Part shown: positions 45,921 to 56,689 of the stretch, piece by piece
Position numbering within the stretch: position 1 is the stretch's first letter
Layout of the letters: each line of letters opens with the position of its first letter
NCBI GenBank assembly: GCA_008508345.1
Contig: QNGE01000932.1
Span: forward strand, 88,828 to 152,827
Direction of reading: 5' to 3'
Source: Paragonimus westermani
Lineage: Eukaryota; Platyhelminthes; Trematoda; Plagiorchiida; Troglotrematidae
Length of the DNA stretch: 64,000 nt
The notes under the pieces: generated by a model
Database searches by the model: none
The model's input: the letters and a program-made list of their open reading frames with translations, nothing else
What the model was told of the DNA's origin: nothing
Translations under genes and position numbers: made by a program

Positions 45921-47825
45921 ACAGCTACACTGTGTTTGAGGCAAGAAAATTATATGGTAGCAATCCTCTGGAGACGGCGGTCCAAAGAATTCGCGTCACC
46001 ACTGCAAGTACGTCAGGGGCAGTAGACGGGGCATCCAAGTTTCTGGGTAACCAATGTGGTTCTGATTGTGTTGGACGGGCTGTGTAGAGACCAGTTACTC
46101 AAGAGTGTAGTCACGGAAAGTGACGTAGGTGCTGACAAACCCGTCCACGCAGCCGGTGTTCGTACGAGGACGGGCCTGCTGAGGGCAGACATGAGGTGCC
46201 TTTGCTGAGCGTAGTGGTATCCATGATGAATATCGTGGTTTTATAAATCTTCGCTAAGCACAGGGGGGATAATGGCGAGTAGGCAGTCAAAGAAGCACGC
46301 AAAACACGGGCTGTATGACGGTCTGCCAAATATTTACGCATTTCGGCGGGCGCTGCAAATCTGACGGTCAATGACCAGGGCGCATCAGTTCATCCTATTT
46401 TCGTTTCCTATTTTATTTACCACGTTGACGCTTAGCCCCCATAGTATGTTAGTGATTTCACTGAACTCATTTGCCGCCTTGAGCATGGAGTGAGGGTGAC
46501 CATGGCCGACCAAGTATCCTTGCGTGATGGTTACCTTCTTACGTTGCCTCTGCTTTCGAAACCACAGATTTCTTCGGGCGAGACCATCGTCGTGAAAGTC
46601 CAAATATTCCTTCCCGCCGTTACGTGAGCGCTGTTTGTTGAGTATGTTGGTCCAGGACGTCTAGTAGTTGTTTGAGCTACACCCAGTCTACTCTCAACGT
46701 CTGTTGATAAGCTAGGTCTAAAATAGTCGCGTCCGTCAGCAGCCAGCGTCTATGAATATATTTTCTAATTCCCTTATGTGCAATTCTGCTGCGGCCTGCT
46801 TCTAACTTAGCATAAGCTCGTCGCCGCCACCACACTGCAAATCACCGATAGACTATCCGTCGTTTTTGTTCGTTTTATGTGAACCATTAGTCAACTTACG
46901 TTAAATCAACAGCATTGTGCGTTCCAGTAGCCTGGTCTTGTGTAGAGTCTGGATTGGATACATATAATCCTAGAGCGGGCAGACGGCACACTATTATACG
47001 TGAATATGTATGCCGATATCGAACATGGTTCTACAAATTCGATATTCAATGATTCAAATATATAGTAATTTATGATCAGGTTTATAGACACATAAAACAA
47101 TGCAAAAGAAGCTTAATAAACCGTCCAGTGAATTCCAGTGGGAAAATACTCAGCCAGCACAAATGAGCCATTCATAGGGTAATTTGTGGGGGAAGGTCGC
47201 TTCAACATTACCCACTTTCCCCGCCTGTCGCATTAAGTCCACCCCACTGACACCTATCAGTATGGTTAGGTTGTAAACGGAATTTTCACAGAATGTATCC
47301 TGATACGCAATTTGTTTAAATTGTTATTCTAGTCTGTAACGGCCTATCGGTGCCATTTTGAAAGCCTTTTAATTGGCCGGTGGTAGGTAGCCTGTTCGTT
47401 CTCCATTTTCACTTCTGGCACTTCCCGCATGCATTAACAACTGTGCTGTCAGGTTATTATGTTTGTAGATGATTTTGGTTGAACAGTCAATTGTTTTATG
47501 GCTACTTATGTTCGTGCTGAAAGCGTGCAGCACAAAGAGGTGTGAGTGTTGATATACGTACGCATGCTGTGATGCCATGATGTTCCACCTTTGCCTCATC
47601 GGAATTATTTACGGAGATATGCAATTTCAAACTCCCACGAAACGTACATAGTTATGGTGTATATTACAAACAGACAGAGTGAAATATTTCTGTTGCATTC
47701 AACGATTATACGCCACTCAGTTCCGTTGACATTTCTCGGTAGTTTCGATGAAACGCTTCTACTGCATACCAGGGTTGTTGATGTTAACTCTGAACCTGCG
47801 CTCGCGTTGGTTTGCTGCAGGTTAG
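45921..47825. other. No gene recognised; possible upstream exons of the gene at 47.8 kb
   Basis: The unknown gene starting at 47,826 should have earlier exons upstream, but I could not place any with confidence. A minus frame at 46385-46603 is protein-like without a motif. Confidence 0.3.
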
Positions 47826-47901
47826 GATGATCAAGTCGCCTCATCGGACATTGCCACTAACGACATTCCTGTTGCCGGCATAGCTGTGGTGGATGGTCCA
47901 G
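47826..47901 (+). CDS. Unknown gene, putative exon 1 of 5 in this window
   Basis: After a pyrimidine-rich stretch ending TTTGCTGCAGGTTAG, 76 bp are open in one frame (25 codons plus one base): DDQVASSDIATNDIPVAGIA and VVDGP. The donor is CCAG/GTAACG. The AG at 47,820 has a better tract but would put a stop (TAG) in this frame, so the next AG was chosen. The segment is acidic and resembles no domain I know. Its value is that its end phase (1) is the one the next exon needs. Confidence 0.4.
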
Positions 47902-48056
47902 GTAACGTGAATATTTGTCGTACATTATTCTATAGTTTTTTACTGTGAGTCAATCGTGGCAACTGAGGACGCCGGTGAAGATGGGAGTATACTGGCAGTG
48001 AAAATTCGAGGTGGTATCTTTTCTGTTCCGGGTCACATGATTCTTCTATTTCATAG

Positions 48057-48215
48057 ATCCCCCCTCAACGTCGACAGGCCAGCCAGCTGATCCAATAAGA
48101 GACACGATGCCCGGGCTCTGTGTCGTATGTTCTTCCGGTGGTAACCTCACCGGAAACATTGTGGGTGACAAACTCGGTACCTATGTACATTGCAATATGT
48201 CACTAACTGACCTCG
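48057..48215 (+). CDS. Unknown gene, putative exon 2 of 5, Cys-containing
   Basis: The acceptor is TTCTTCTATTTCATAG and the donor CTCG/GTAAAT. These 159 bp are open only in the frame set by exon 1 (phase 1 in, phase 1 out). The product starts PPSTSTGQPADPIRDTMPGL and continues CVVCSSGGNLTGNIVGDKLG then TYVHCNMSLTDL. The C-x2-C followed about 24 residues later by H-C suggests a small zinc-binding fold, loosely like a PHD-type or similar treble clef, but the spacing does not match one family well enough to name it. Confidence 0.45.
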
Positions 48216-48502
48216 GTAAATGGAAGCGGTTGCTTAACTTTTGTTTTCCGCATTTGCCAAATCATCTGCGAACACTACTGAGAACACGACGGTCGAACGA
48301 ATTATGCTGCAGGTATATGTAATTAAACGGTTTCAGATGTAGAACAAAAAAGCAAATGACTTAATGACGAGGCGTACGCTATTCAAGGATTGCAACTGAG
48401 TCCGTATGACAATGAATGTTGACATACACAGTTGTCAAATGTTGTGAGGTACACGACACACGAGTAAGTCAGAACTGTGTATACCTCTTTTTGCGCGTAT
48501 AG

Positions 48503-48552
48503 ACAGACAAACATGCAAACGAATGGATGTTGTTACGTGCACCAGGCGGAAG
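48503..48552 (+). CDS. Unknown gene, putative exon 3 of 5
   Basis: The acceptor has a strong tract (ACCTCTTTTTGCGCGTATAG) and the donor is excellent (CGGAAG/GTAAGC). These 50 bp continue the frame as RQTCKRMDVVTCTRRK. Two cysteines and a basic end follow the Cys/His stretch of exon 2, so both exons may form one zinc-binding module. Phase in is 1, phase out 0. Confidence 0.45.
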
Positions 48553-50196
48553 GTAAGCAAACTTTTTAATGGTACGGGTTCAATGTGGACTATTATTTTA
48601 AGGAGCATTTTGCACACCCTACAGCAGGCGAAACGAGAATACCTTTAGGTAATTGCATTTTGATCAGCCTCTACACTGGCACAAAACTTCACAGACCAAG
48701 AGCAGTGTGTTGAATAATTTTTTGACCTCATGTGGTAAAGTTAATAGGTATTCCTGGTACGGTATTCAAAGTACAATGAGGAGTAGATGATTTTTTAACC
48801 CAACCGGGAGCGCAGAATCAGATCACAAAGAGCGAGTGTATACGATGCTTCGTGTCACTCAACACGGGATCAAAACGAATGTGATATATTAACCGCAGAT
48901 GTGACCAGTCTGAAAATCAGCCGATTAAAGAGCAGAGGTTTATTGACCTGTTGAGACCAGACTGAGACGAACAAATACAACAATGGGAACCCACTCACAG
49001 CAGCGACCACTTACCTGATTTCACGAAAAGCTTCTTACAAGTTGGGTGGCTTCACTGAGAATAACGATCGTGATCATTCAACTAAATCCCATCCGCTTTT
49101 GCAGCAGCTTTTCTCACACGCATATCAGATACTAGCTGGATGGTAAAACGTTCCCAAAAGTAAGCCTACATTGTAGAACAGGCAAAATGAGCTAGGCGAC
49201 TGGCTTCTCGTGAATTTGAATCTGGAACTGATCAGTCAAGTTACAAAGAGAGGTCAGAATTCGTGACAGTAGAATGAAATCACGGATAATTTGACTATTT
49301 CTGCGCCGCTAAATAAATAACCAAGGATGCCCACCCTGCTCAAAGTTAACTGGTTGTCTATGCTTTAAGAGGAAGCTCAGTGTGGCACTGAATATCCAAG
49401 TCATTGACGAATAAGGAAATATCAAGTTCTTCATGAATTTACTCTCAACTTTGGCAGATCCAGTAATAACCAAACTCATTTCCACTCAACCTCTCCTGGC
49501 CCACAATCAGTCAAGCCCATGATTTGGAACAGCGATCACGTAACTGATAACAAACACGTCGTCCTTAACCTATATTGACCGTTTTTCTAACTAACACTAG
49601 TCACTTTTTTTCATATATATTACGTTGCAATTAGCCTGATGATCAAAAACAGAAAACAAGTCTTGTCCGCTACTCTGTCGTACTCATGACGTCATTTCCA
49701 ATACTGTCCCCGATCTGTCTGAGTTACGTACCGTTTTTAATCTTTTTGAATAATCAACGCCGCCATAATCTGGCGAATGAATATCCAACAGTAGTAACGA
49801 AACAAGTTGCCGGAACATGGTAACAACACGATGGAGTTAATTCGACGCTAACTTGAACACCAGTAATCAATCATGCGGTTTGAACTACGTAGTCGATGCC
49901 ACGAAGTGTACAGATGAAGGTCATGGACCCACCGACAGGTTTCTGTCGATAACTTCAGTCACTTGCACTCAAAAACCACCTTCACAAAGTAAGGTCAATG
50001 GTCTTACTGGGCTAGGGTATTTGTTGTTATCGTCAACTTCTGCGAATATTATAAATGATATTGTGCTGACCTGAAGATAACTTCGGTCTGCCTGCTGTAG
50101 GATTTATAGAAATCTTTCAAAAATTCTAATCCGCATTACACACAGGATCTTAGTGATCTCTGCTTGCTGTACGCGATCGCGTTTGTTTTTTTGCAG

Positions 50197-50314
50197 GCCT
50201 GTGGGCCTATACACACCAGTGGCACCACAGATACACTCCCGACTTGCTCACGCGCACGATGGTTGGATCCTGAACTTCCCCAGCTGTTTCCGCGTATCCT
50301 TGTCGAGAGCTGTT
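50197..50314 (+). CDS. Unknown gene, putative exon 4 of 5
   Basis: It follows an intron of about 1.64 kb. The acceptor is one of the strongest in the window (CGTTTGTTTTTTTGCAG). The 118-bp exon is in phase 0, as exon 3 requires: ACGPIHTSGTTDTLPTCSRA then RWLDPELPQLFPRILVESC. The donor is TGTT/GTGAGT. The WLDPELPQLFPRIL segment is amphipathic and looks like folded protein rather than chance sequence. I do not recognise it. Confidence 0.5.
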
Positions 50315-50371
50315 GTGAGTATCTTATCATATATGTTGGGTCTTTCTCAATTATTAGCGTTTTTGCTTCAG

Positions 50372-50397
50372 GTTTCGTAACTGATGCGTATACCTGA
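50372..50397 (+). CDS. Unknown gene, putative last exon with stop
   Basis: A 57-bp intron (50,315-50,371, GTGAGT ... TTTTTGCTTCAG) separates exon 4 from a short end FVTDAYT and a TGA stop. The intron length is a multiple of three and contains no stop in frame, so a retained intron would only add 19 residues. No obvious AATAAA signal was seen close behind. Confidence 0.45.
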
Positions 50398-51554
50398 GAA
50401 ACGTCCATTAATTGCAAATCCGCACCGAAATATGGCCTAACTACACGCCAACTTTTTCCCAAAAATACCCTAATCTCTGCCACCAAATCGAGTGAATGAT
50501 CAGTGATCTTGCATTTTGAGGTTCTCCCTGCGAGGTTCATCGATGGCCCATACGACTGGTCATTCAGCTCTCGTCCTACAACCGCGAGTGTTAGGCTACA
50601 ACTTTATAACTATCCCTCCTCGAAACTTAGATTCATTCGTTCTAGACACATTTTCACTGATTTTCTCAACAACGTTTACACACCCACCCAAAATTTCTGT
50701 TCAAACGGATATGGACGTGGACTATCAACGGCAATAACGCACTTTTTGCCCGGGTTCCAAAACTACCGGGTTGTTCGCCGTTTTGCTTGCCGCTTTGGTC
50801 GTCATTTTGCAATTTTTCGGTTATTCTTTTGAACTGACATAAGCCTCTATAGTTGCATTTCCGCTTGTTGCTAAGTTGGTCAGGAGTGCAGTACCGAAAA
50901 AGGTGGGTACGCTAGTTCAGGAAGACCACCACTAACTGATAACGCTGAATTTTAGGTCAATGTTGTGTCATGTGCTATAGAAGCTTGGATGAAAATTAGT
51001 CTTAAGGTTAACCGAAATGTACAGTAGTTGCCTAAGTTGTCCCGTTTTGTGCCCAAAATCGACCAACTGCAGACATAACCATAATTAAATCAAGCGTCGT
51101 TGCCATGATTCCGGGATCAAGATTCTCAGTGCTAATTGGATGCGACGTGCTCTAAGCCAACTCGATCTTGGATCAGAGGTTTGGCAGAAATAAAGATCAC
51201 TGAGATTTTTGTGGACCTCCGAGCTGGATGTTGCTAGGACCAACGCGGATGGAAAGCCAAACCGGCACATTAGAAACTTCAATATACCATTTTTCTGATG
51301 GTTTATCAGTGCTGCTTTGAATAAAATGGATGTCTAACAATAAATTTGATTAGACTTAGTGCACCAGTGTGTTGTATCTGTTGAAGATCACACGGCTTCT
51401 GGAGATATGAGAATATCCTTGACATTCGCCGGTGATCACGACCAGATACCTAGGAGGAATGAGCATCCAAGTTTGTCAAACAACAATGGAGTTGATCTAT
51501 CACGGATTTGGCAGCATGAAAAGACGTCTAACTCATGCCAACATTCTGCATCAG
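50398..51554. other. No gene recognised
   Basis: A 109-codon plus frame (50503-50832) and a minus frame at 51085-51282 have no recognised motif. The 3' untranslated region of the unknown gene should begin here. Confidence 0.3.
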
Positions 51555-51687
51555 CTTTGTGTCAATGATAGACGGGTACATCATCAGTGGACAAGCTGAT
51601 CTACTGCCGGTGCTTGGAGAAGAAAAGAGGACAGTTCGGTATATGGTACCTACCGCAACATCGAATGCCCAAATATACAGACCTGGA
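51555..51687 (+). CDS. Possible isolated exon, unrecognised
   Basis: Between an AG (ATTCTGCATCAG) and a very good donor (CCTGGA/GTAAGT), 133 bp are open as FVSMIDGYIISGQADLLPVL, GEEKRTVRYMV and PTATSNAQIYRPG, needing two bases from upstream and leaving phase 0. It does not fit in phase with the last exon of the gene before it (which ends in a stop) or with the frame at 52,130. A separate gene is possible. Confidence 0.22.
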
Positions 51688-52129
51688 GTAAGTGACAGTC
51701 AACCAGAACTCATTGACAATAAAATCTAAGAAACTCACCGAAACCTAGGCTAGTTTTTGGTTGCACTGTCGAATGTTAGCGTGTCTCCTTGAACTGCCAA
51801 CTGCTTACTGACTCGTTCTTGTTCAACAACCTCTATGGTGTGTTTGTTTGATTTCATGAACATGCTTGTGCACTTGTAACTGGTGGTGAATCCATGTTGC
51901 ATCAAGCCAAGGAGCCTCCTGATGACCGTGACAACCTAAGGTTCTTCTGGTGATCTAGATGCAACCTAATTAGGAACATTACGGTGTATAAAATGGGGGT
52001 GCATCCTTTTGAGGCTGTTTACCCACCGAGTTGCACAACTACTGTTTCTAAGTAGGTGATATAACACAATCTTGATATCCATGACTAACAGGCGGCACAG
52101 ATGCTACAAACAGCTTTCTATACGAATGA

Positions 52130-52359
52130 ATGATTCGTGAGTTTATCGGCCGCGAGATATATGAAGAAAAGACTGTGTTACCAAAGTTAACCATACTTAA
52201 AGGTGGCTTTTATATGGCCGGATTTTGTTGCAACCCAGCAGATATCACCACCATCCCAATAAACAACCCGAATTGTATCACAGCGAACCCGCATCGACAG
52301 CAGACGGAAGCACACGTTGAGGCGTTTGAGATGGGCAAATTGACGACATGCGCCTTAAG
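52130..52359 (+). CDS. Possible first coding exon, unrecognised
   Basis: An ATG directly after an in-frame stop opens 76 codons plus two bases up to an excellent donor (TTAAG/GTGAGT). The peptide includes FIGREIYEEKTVLPKLTILK, MAGFCCNPADITTIPINNPN and HVEAFEMGKLTTCALR. No domain is recognised. The overlapping minus-strand frame 52210-52518 (starting MLVPPPNSPPSCVLLTEG) is an alternative, so strand is not certain. Confidence 0.25.
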
Positions 52360-53933
52360 GTGAGTAGTTGGCAAGATCAGATTACTCGGCAGACCATTTT
52401 CTGTACGCAGCTTCACTGTTTGACCCTCTCGGGTTGGTTGCTCTAGTATTACTGACCCCCGAACGCCTTCTGTAAGAAGTACACAGGAGGGAGGCGAGTT
52501 GGGAGGAGGAACTAACATCGGAAGTGATTGCTGCTGGGAGGAGCGGCTATGCGGTCTAGACGGTTTATCAGATTTACGAATTCATCGTTGCACCAAGCCA
52601 TGAACCTTAGGATGGTCCAATCAGATGGGGTTATGCAGCTTCCTAGATGCGTCAGAAACAGTCTAAGATACAGCTATATACTTTAGAATAGCGCACATGA
52701 GCGGATCTGTCTACTGAGGTTTGGTGCTCGGACAGTTCAGAGTAGCTCGCATGCATTTTTAGAGTAATACCGCAGGGAGGATTGAGTGCGACTGTCCTGC
52801 TGCTAGGCTGACAACTACATCAAAGATGAACTACGAAGAGAAGTTAAATCTTTGACGTTATGAACAGGCTCAGAGACTATTCTCCAGCTTGTTTGCGATA
52901 CATATAATCGATTGGAAATGCTCATCACCAAACGATTGTCATCTTTCCACGACCTATCTAGATCGGGCGAGCGGCAGCATGTAAGCATTGAGCAGAATCC
53001 TGATGACCTAATATGCCAAAAGATCAAAGAACAAAGGAGTGGTACAACGGTTTGAACTTATTATAGAAACATCAAATTGCATGGCTGACGCAATACAGAG
53101 GCTTTTCTGAGGGACTAACAAATCTAAGACCGGGGTCAAATACGTAAGGATAGGCCACCTAGAAATTGCCAGTTGACTCAACTGCTCTGTTCATGAAGTA
53201 CGTTAATATGAAGAGCTGCATACTTACACCAATTTCGTGTGCATGTAATCCTTCCCTACAACAAACGCCATCGCCCACCTACTTTGAACGGTAACTTCTC
53301 TGTTAAAGCATTTAAAGGCGTAGAAGTACGTGTACTAAAGCCTGTTCAGCTGGAATTTTTCCAGACACATGTTCGCCGTCGTAATTGCGAAGGTCGCTGA
53401 CAACCTCTTCGCTAGTTGAAATCGAGTTCTGGTCCGTTAATGGCACCAAACCTATTAATTCGCGTTAGTCTGTCGCCGATAGGAGGCCGAATGAACCAGG
53501 CACCAGCAGTTTTGAAATTAAACATCGTGTCATACTACCCGGCAAACATTGTCCTGAGGGCTTGATAGTATTGCATCGTCGTGAGACGAATAGACGCGTC
53601 GGTACACATCAAGTTTCGTTGAAACTTCGAATTCTTTAGTGGGTACTCCAAGTGTAGTGAGGAAAGACGGTCGCACTATACTACTTACACCATTCAGTAG
53701 GGAGGCGACAGCATGGATCGGAAGGGCCACGAGACAAATACGGGAGAGATAAGGGGAAGACCATTGGAGGGTAGCATCACATAAATTGGCTTTTACTACA
53801 TTGGGGAACTGAGACTTGGTGACCAGTGCAACCGGAACACCCTCGGATCAGTGTTGTTTGCAAATGAGTGTTTTTTCGCAGTCAGGTTGAGCCGCATAAC
53901 TCGTGTGTTGGTCTCTCCGAATAAATAACCTTT
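52360..53933. other. Unresolved; includes the probable 5' LTR of the gypsy element to the right
   Basis: From 52.8 to 53.1 kb a plus frame with one stop (LQLVCDTYNRLEMLITKRLS) looks protein-like but is not recognised. The LTR of the element at 53.96 kb should end near 53,958 (AATAAATAACC near 53,920 may be its poly(A) signal), but its start could not be placed because no second copy is visible. Confidence 0.35.
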
Positions 53934-53960
53934 GTGCTATTCGTCTTCTCGGTTCACAAT

Positions 53961-53973
53961 TGGTGCCGTGACC
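53961..53973 (+). promoter_or_regulatory. Primer-binding site, tRNA-His type
   Basis: TGGTGCCGTGACC is complementary to the 3' end of animal tRNA-His, including the CCA tail. It sits 2-3 bp after a CACA that would end the 5' LTR, and about 25 bp before the first gag-like codons. Confidence 0.7.
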
Positions 53974-53984
53974 GGTATACTAAT

Positions 53985-54700
53985 ATAAAGATCCCGTGGC
54001 CGCAGCCGTTTGAGGACGGGGATGTTCGGAGTTTCCTGGAGAACTTCGAAGACGTGGAGGAATCGGTCGGAGCGAAGGCGGAACAGGCAAAGATGGCGGC
54101 CCTGCGGATGCTGCTCAAGGGCAGGGCGAAGGTGGTGCTAAAGAGGCCTTGCGAATCTGCAGTGGGTCGCCGCGAAGGGGGCGCAGGTCACCGGGTTTGA
54201 CCACTCCGTCGACAGCCAGGAGTCAATAAGACAGTTCAGGGGCGCCACGCCTGGACCAGGAGGCGACGTTCTTGTTTTAAACCGTGTCGCTGCAGGCAGC
54301 ACTGTAGAGAGCTCTACCACACTTAGACCACGACTCAGAACAAAGCCTGCTGTCGGAACAGTTCTTGGACGGAGTGCCACCAACAGTCCAGGGTCAGCTC
54401 AGGGTTGCTCTCATCACACAGCCCATGACGCTGAAACAGTTGACCGATGCAGCTCGACAATTGCTGGCAGTAAATGTCATGACAGTCAACGAGGTGGAGG
54501 CAAGCAAACTGAGTGAACTGAATGACCTACGAAACGCGTTGGAAAAGTTGACTCAGGAAGTATTCTCTTTGAAGGTGAAAACGGTTGTGAAAGATGGGGA
54601 CACTGGAGCAGATTTTGGCCACTTGTCAAGAGATAGTCGTACCCTGATAAACGTTTCGTTGATTGTTCTTTGTTTAGGAATGGGTATCCGGTAATAAAAG
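53985..54700 (+). pseudogene. Gag remnant of the gypsy element
   Basis: The first frame has KIPWPQPFEDGDVRSFLENF, an AEQAKMAALRMLLKGRAKVV helix, and then shifts. The third part (54365-54694) reads LDGVPPTVQGQLRVALITQP and LTDAARQLLAVN. These match the capsid-like region of flatworm gypsy gag proteins (F--GDV--F---F, L-LLL-GRAK-V, FL-GVP-VV-SQLR). No CCHC zinc knuckle is found after it. A start ATG is not evident. Confidence 0.75.
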
Positions 54701-55120
54701 CGGTTGATAAGATAGCAGATCAGGCTAGGTTAGAAGTCAACGGTAGCTTGGAGTACTGTTTGATCGGCACTGGGTTCGCGATTTCATTGATTGGGTCGAG
54801 GGCAGGAAAGATTGTGCGGCCGTGTGTGATGATAGTCTGAACGGCCGGTGGGTTTTTCCTCAAAGTTGATGGCCTGAGAGAATATGATGTTTGAATCGAT
54901 GGTCAGGTAGTCAAACAACCTTTCGCCATTTCTCCCGACGCACGTCAGACTATCTTGGGGGCGGATTTTACTATCTTGGGGGCGGATTTTCTTGACCGCG
55001 TTGAGGCCGTAACTGATTTGAAATATAATAAACTGGTGACAAAATATGGGACGATCCCATTAGTGAGAAAACGCAAACCCCAGTTTGGACAGATTGAAAT
55101 GAACTCACCCAGAGCAATAC
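54700..55120 (+). pseudogene. Aspartic protease remnant
   Basis: The C-terminal half of the retroviral-type protease is visible as ILGADFLDRV near 54,970 (family ILG-DFL). A 20-bp direct repeat (ACTATCTTGGGGGCGGATTT) is present twice in tandem at 54,949-54,989, duplicating this motif. The active-site D-G-S/T-N region upstream is degraded (LIGTGFAISLIG-like text near 54,765). Confidence 0.65.
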
Positions 55121-55126
55121 TAATTT

Positions 55127-55939
55127 GTGAGTCAGTTGCTAAACAAGGTGATACGCAAATTTCAGGAATTGTTTACTATACATTTGAACCCGTGTGGCTA
55201 TTGCGACTGGGTTGAACACAAAATCCTCATCGAGTTGAAGCGATTTCGGCCATCCCGTCCCCGAAGAACTTCAGTACACTTGCAGCCAGAAACTGAACGA
55301 CAAGTGAAGGACATGCTGAAGGTAGAAAACATCGAGGAGGTGGATAGCCCCTTCAGTTCTCCTGTGTTGTTGGCGAAGAAGCCTGACGGCAAATTTCGAT
55401 TTTGTGTCGACTTCAGGCGGATCAACGAGACTACGATCAATAAAGTCGTAGCAGTTCCGTCGGTGGCAGAGAGTTTCTACAAGCTACGGAACGTCAGGGT
55501 AATTACAGTGTTGGACTTACGGTCTGGATAGTGGCAGGCCCCAATCAAACAGTCGGACCGAGATAAGACAGCATTCACAGTGGGCGAAAAGCAATACCGC
55601 TTCAAGCGGATGACGTTTGGACTCTCGTGCGCCCCCTTCACGTTCAGACGACGAATGCTGAATGTGCTGGACAGAGTGAGCAACACCGTTGTACATGGAG
55701 ACGATATCATCATTTGCAGCACAAATGAGACAGAACATGCAGTGCACGTTTCAGCAATGCTGCAGAAGATTGAAAAAGCTGGCCTCCGAATCAATAGTTC
55801 AGTGTCTCAACAGGCGAACCAAATGGTGGTGCTTCTGGGTCACAGGGTCGGCCAGGAGGAGGTCCAGCCTCTGCTCGATAACCTGCTGACAATCGAGACT
55901 ATTCCGGTGCCAACTTCGACAGTTTCTCGGTCGCGTTGA
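55127..55939 (+). pseudogene. Reverse transcriptase of the gypsy element
   Basis: It begins ERQVKDMLKVENIEEVDSPF with SSPVLLAKKPDGKFRFCVDF (the SPVVLV-KKDG--R-CVDYR box). A stop follows LDLRSG where the first catalytic Asp lies. A new frame gives RMTFGLSCAPFTFRRRMLNV and VVHGDDIIICS (Y-DDI box with H in place of Y). The two catalytic Asp residues remain. One in-frame stop and at least one shift make it non-functional. Confidence 0.9.
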
Positions 55940-56089
55940 GTTCTACAGCCGCTTCATCAAAACCCTCCATGACCTCGCGAGTCCTTTATACGAGATTCTG
56001 AAGGGGGATTGTTAATTTTATTGGTCATAGAAAACTAACCAAGCGTTCGTCGAGATCCAACGATTGATGAATTAGGGGCAGCTGAAATT

Positions 56090-56615
56090 GCCAGTGACTG
56101 TACAGAGCTTCGTCGTCGCAACGGATGCGAGTGATGTAGGAATCGGAGCGGCACTGAAGCAGAAATGCGGCGTTGTGGAATAAGCCAGTCGGGTACTGAT
56201 TCCTGCTGAACGAACCTATTCAAAGATAGAGAAGTAGTGTTTGGCAATCGTATGGGCCTTTGAAAATTGGGGACCGTGCTTGCTCGGCCGACGTTTCCAT
56301 GTGGAGACCGACCACAAAACACTGGAGTGGGTTAAATCGGTGAGGAACCTCCGAGGAAGACTGGCTCGTTGGGCGTTGCGACTAGAGGATCACGGCTCCA
56401 CAATTCGCCATTTAGCCGGAAAAGAGAACTGTGTGACCGATCTGCTTTTCCGAAGGCAACACCTGGATGAAGTACACAAGGACGTGATCGGAGTTAGCAC
56501 TGTCGAACTGGAGAGCGACACCAGGAAGTTACAAGCAGTACAGGGGATGAATACGGCGATCCGAGTGGTGATTGACCGACTCTTGTCGGAGGACAACCAG
56601 CAGAAGACGAAGTGA
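56090..56615 (+). pseudogene. RNase H of the gypsy element
   Basis: VATDASDVGIGAALKQKCG (first catalytic Asp) is followed after a stop by LAIVWAFENWGPCLLGRRFH, VETDHKTLEWV (TDHK-L box) and STIRHLAGKENCVTDLLFRR, the usual end (H-PGK-N-VADALSR). The Glu-containing SKIEKECLA helix contains a stop (AAGATAGAGAAGTAGTG). Confidence 0.88.
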
Positions 56616-56689
56616 ATCCGGAATTGAAAGCTTTCAGAATGCACTTGTCTGATATGCGGCTAAATAGTGCCGGGTTTTTGATGCGCCCA

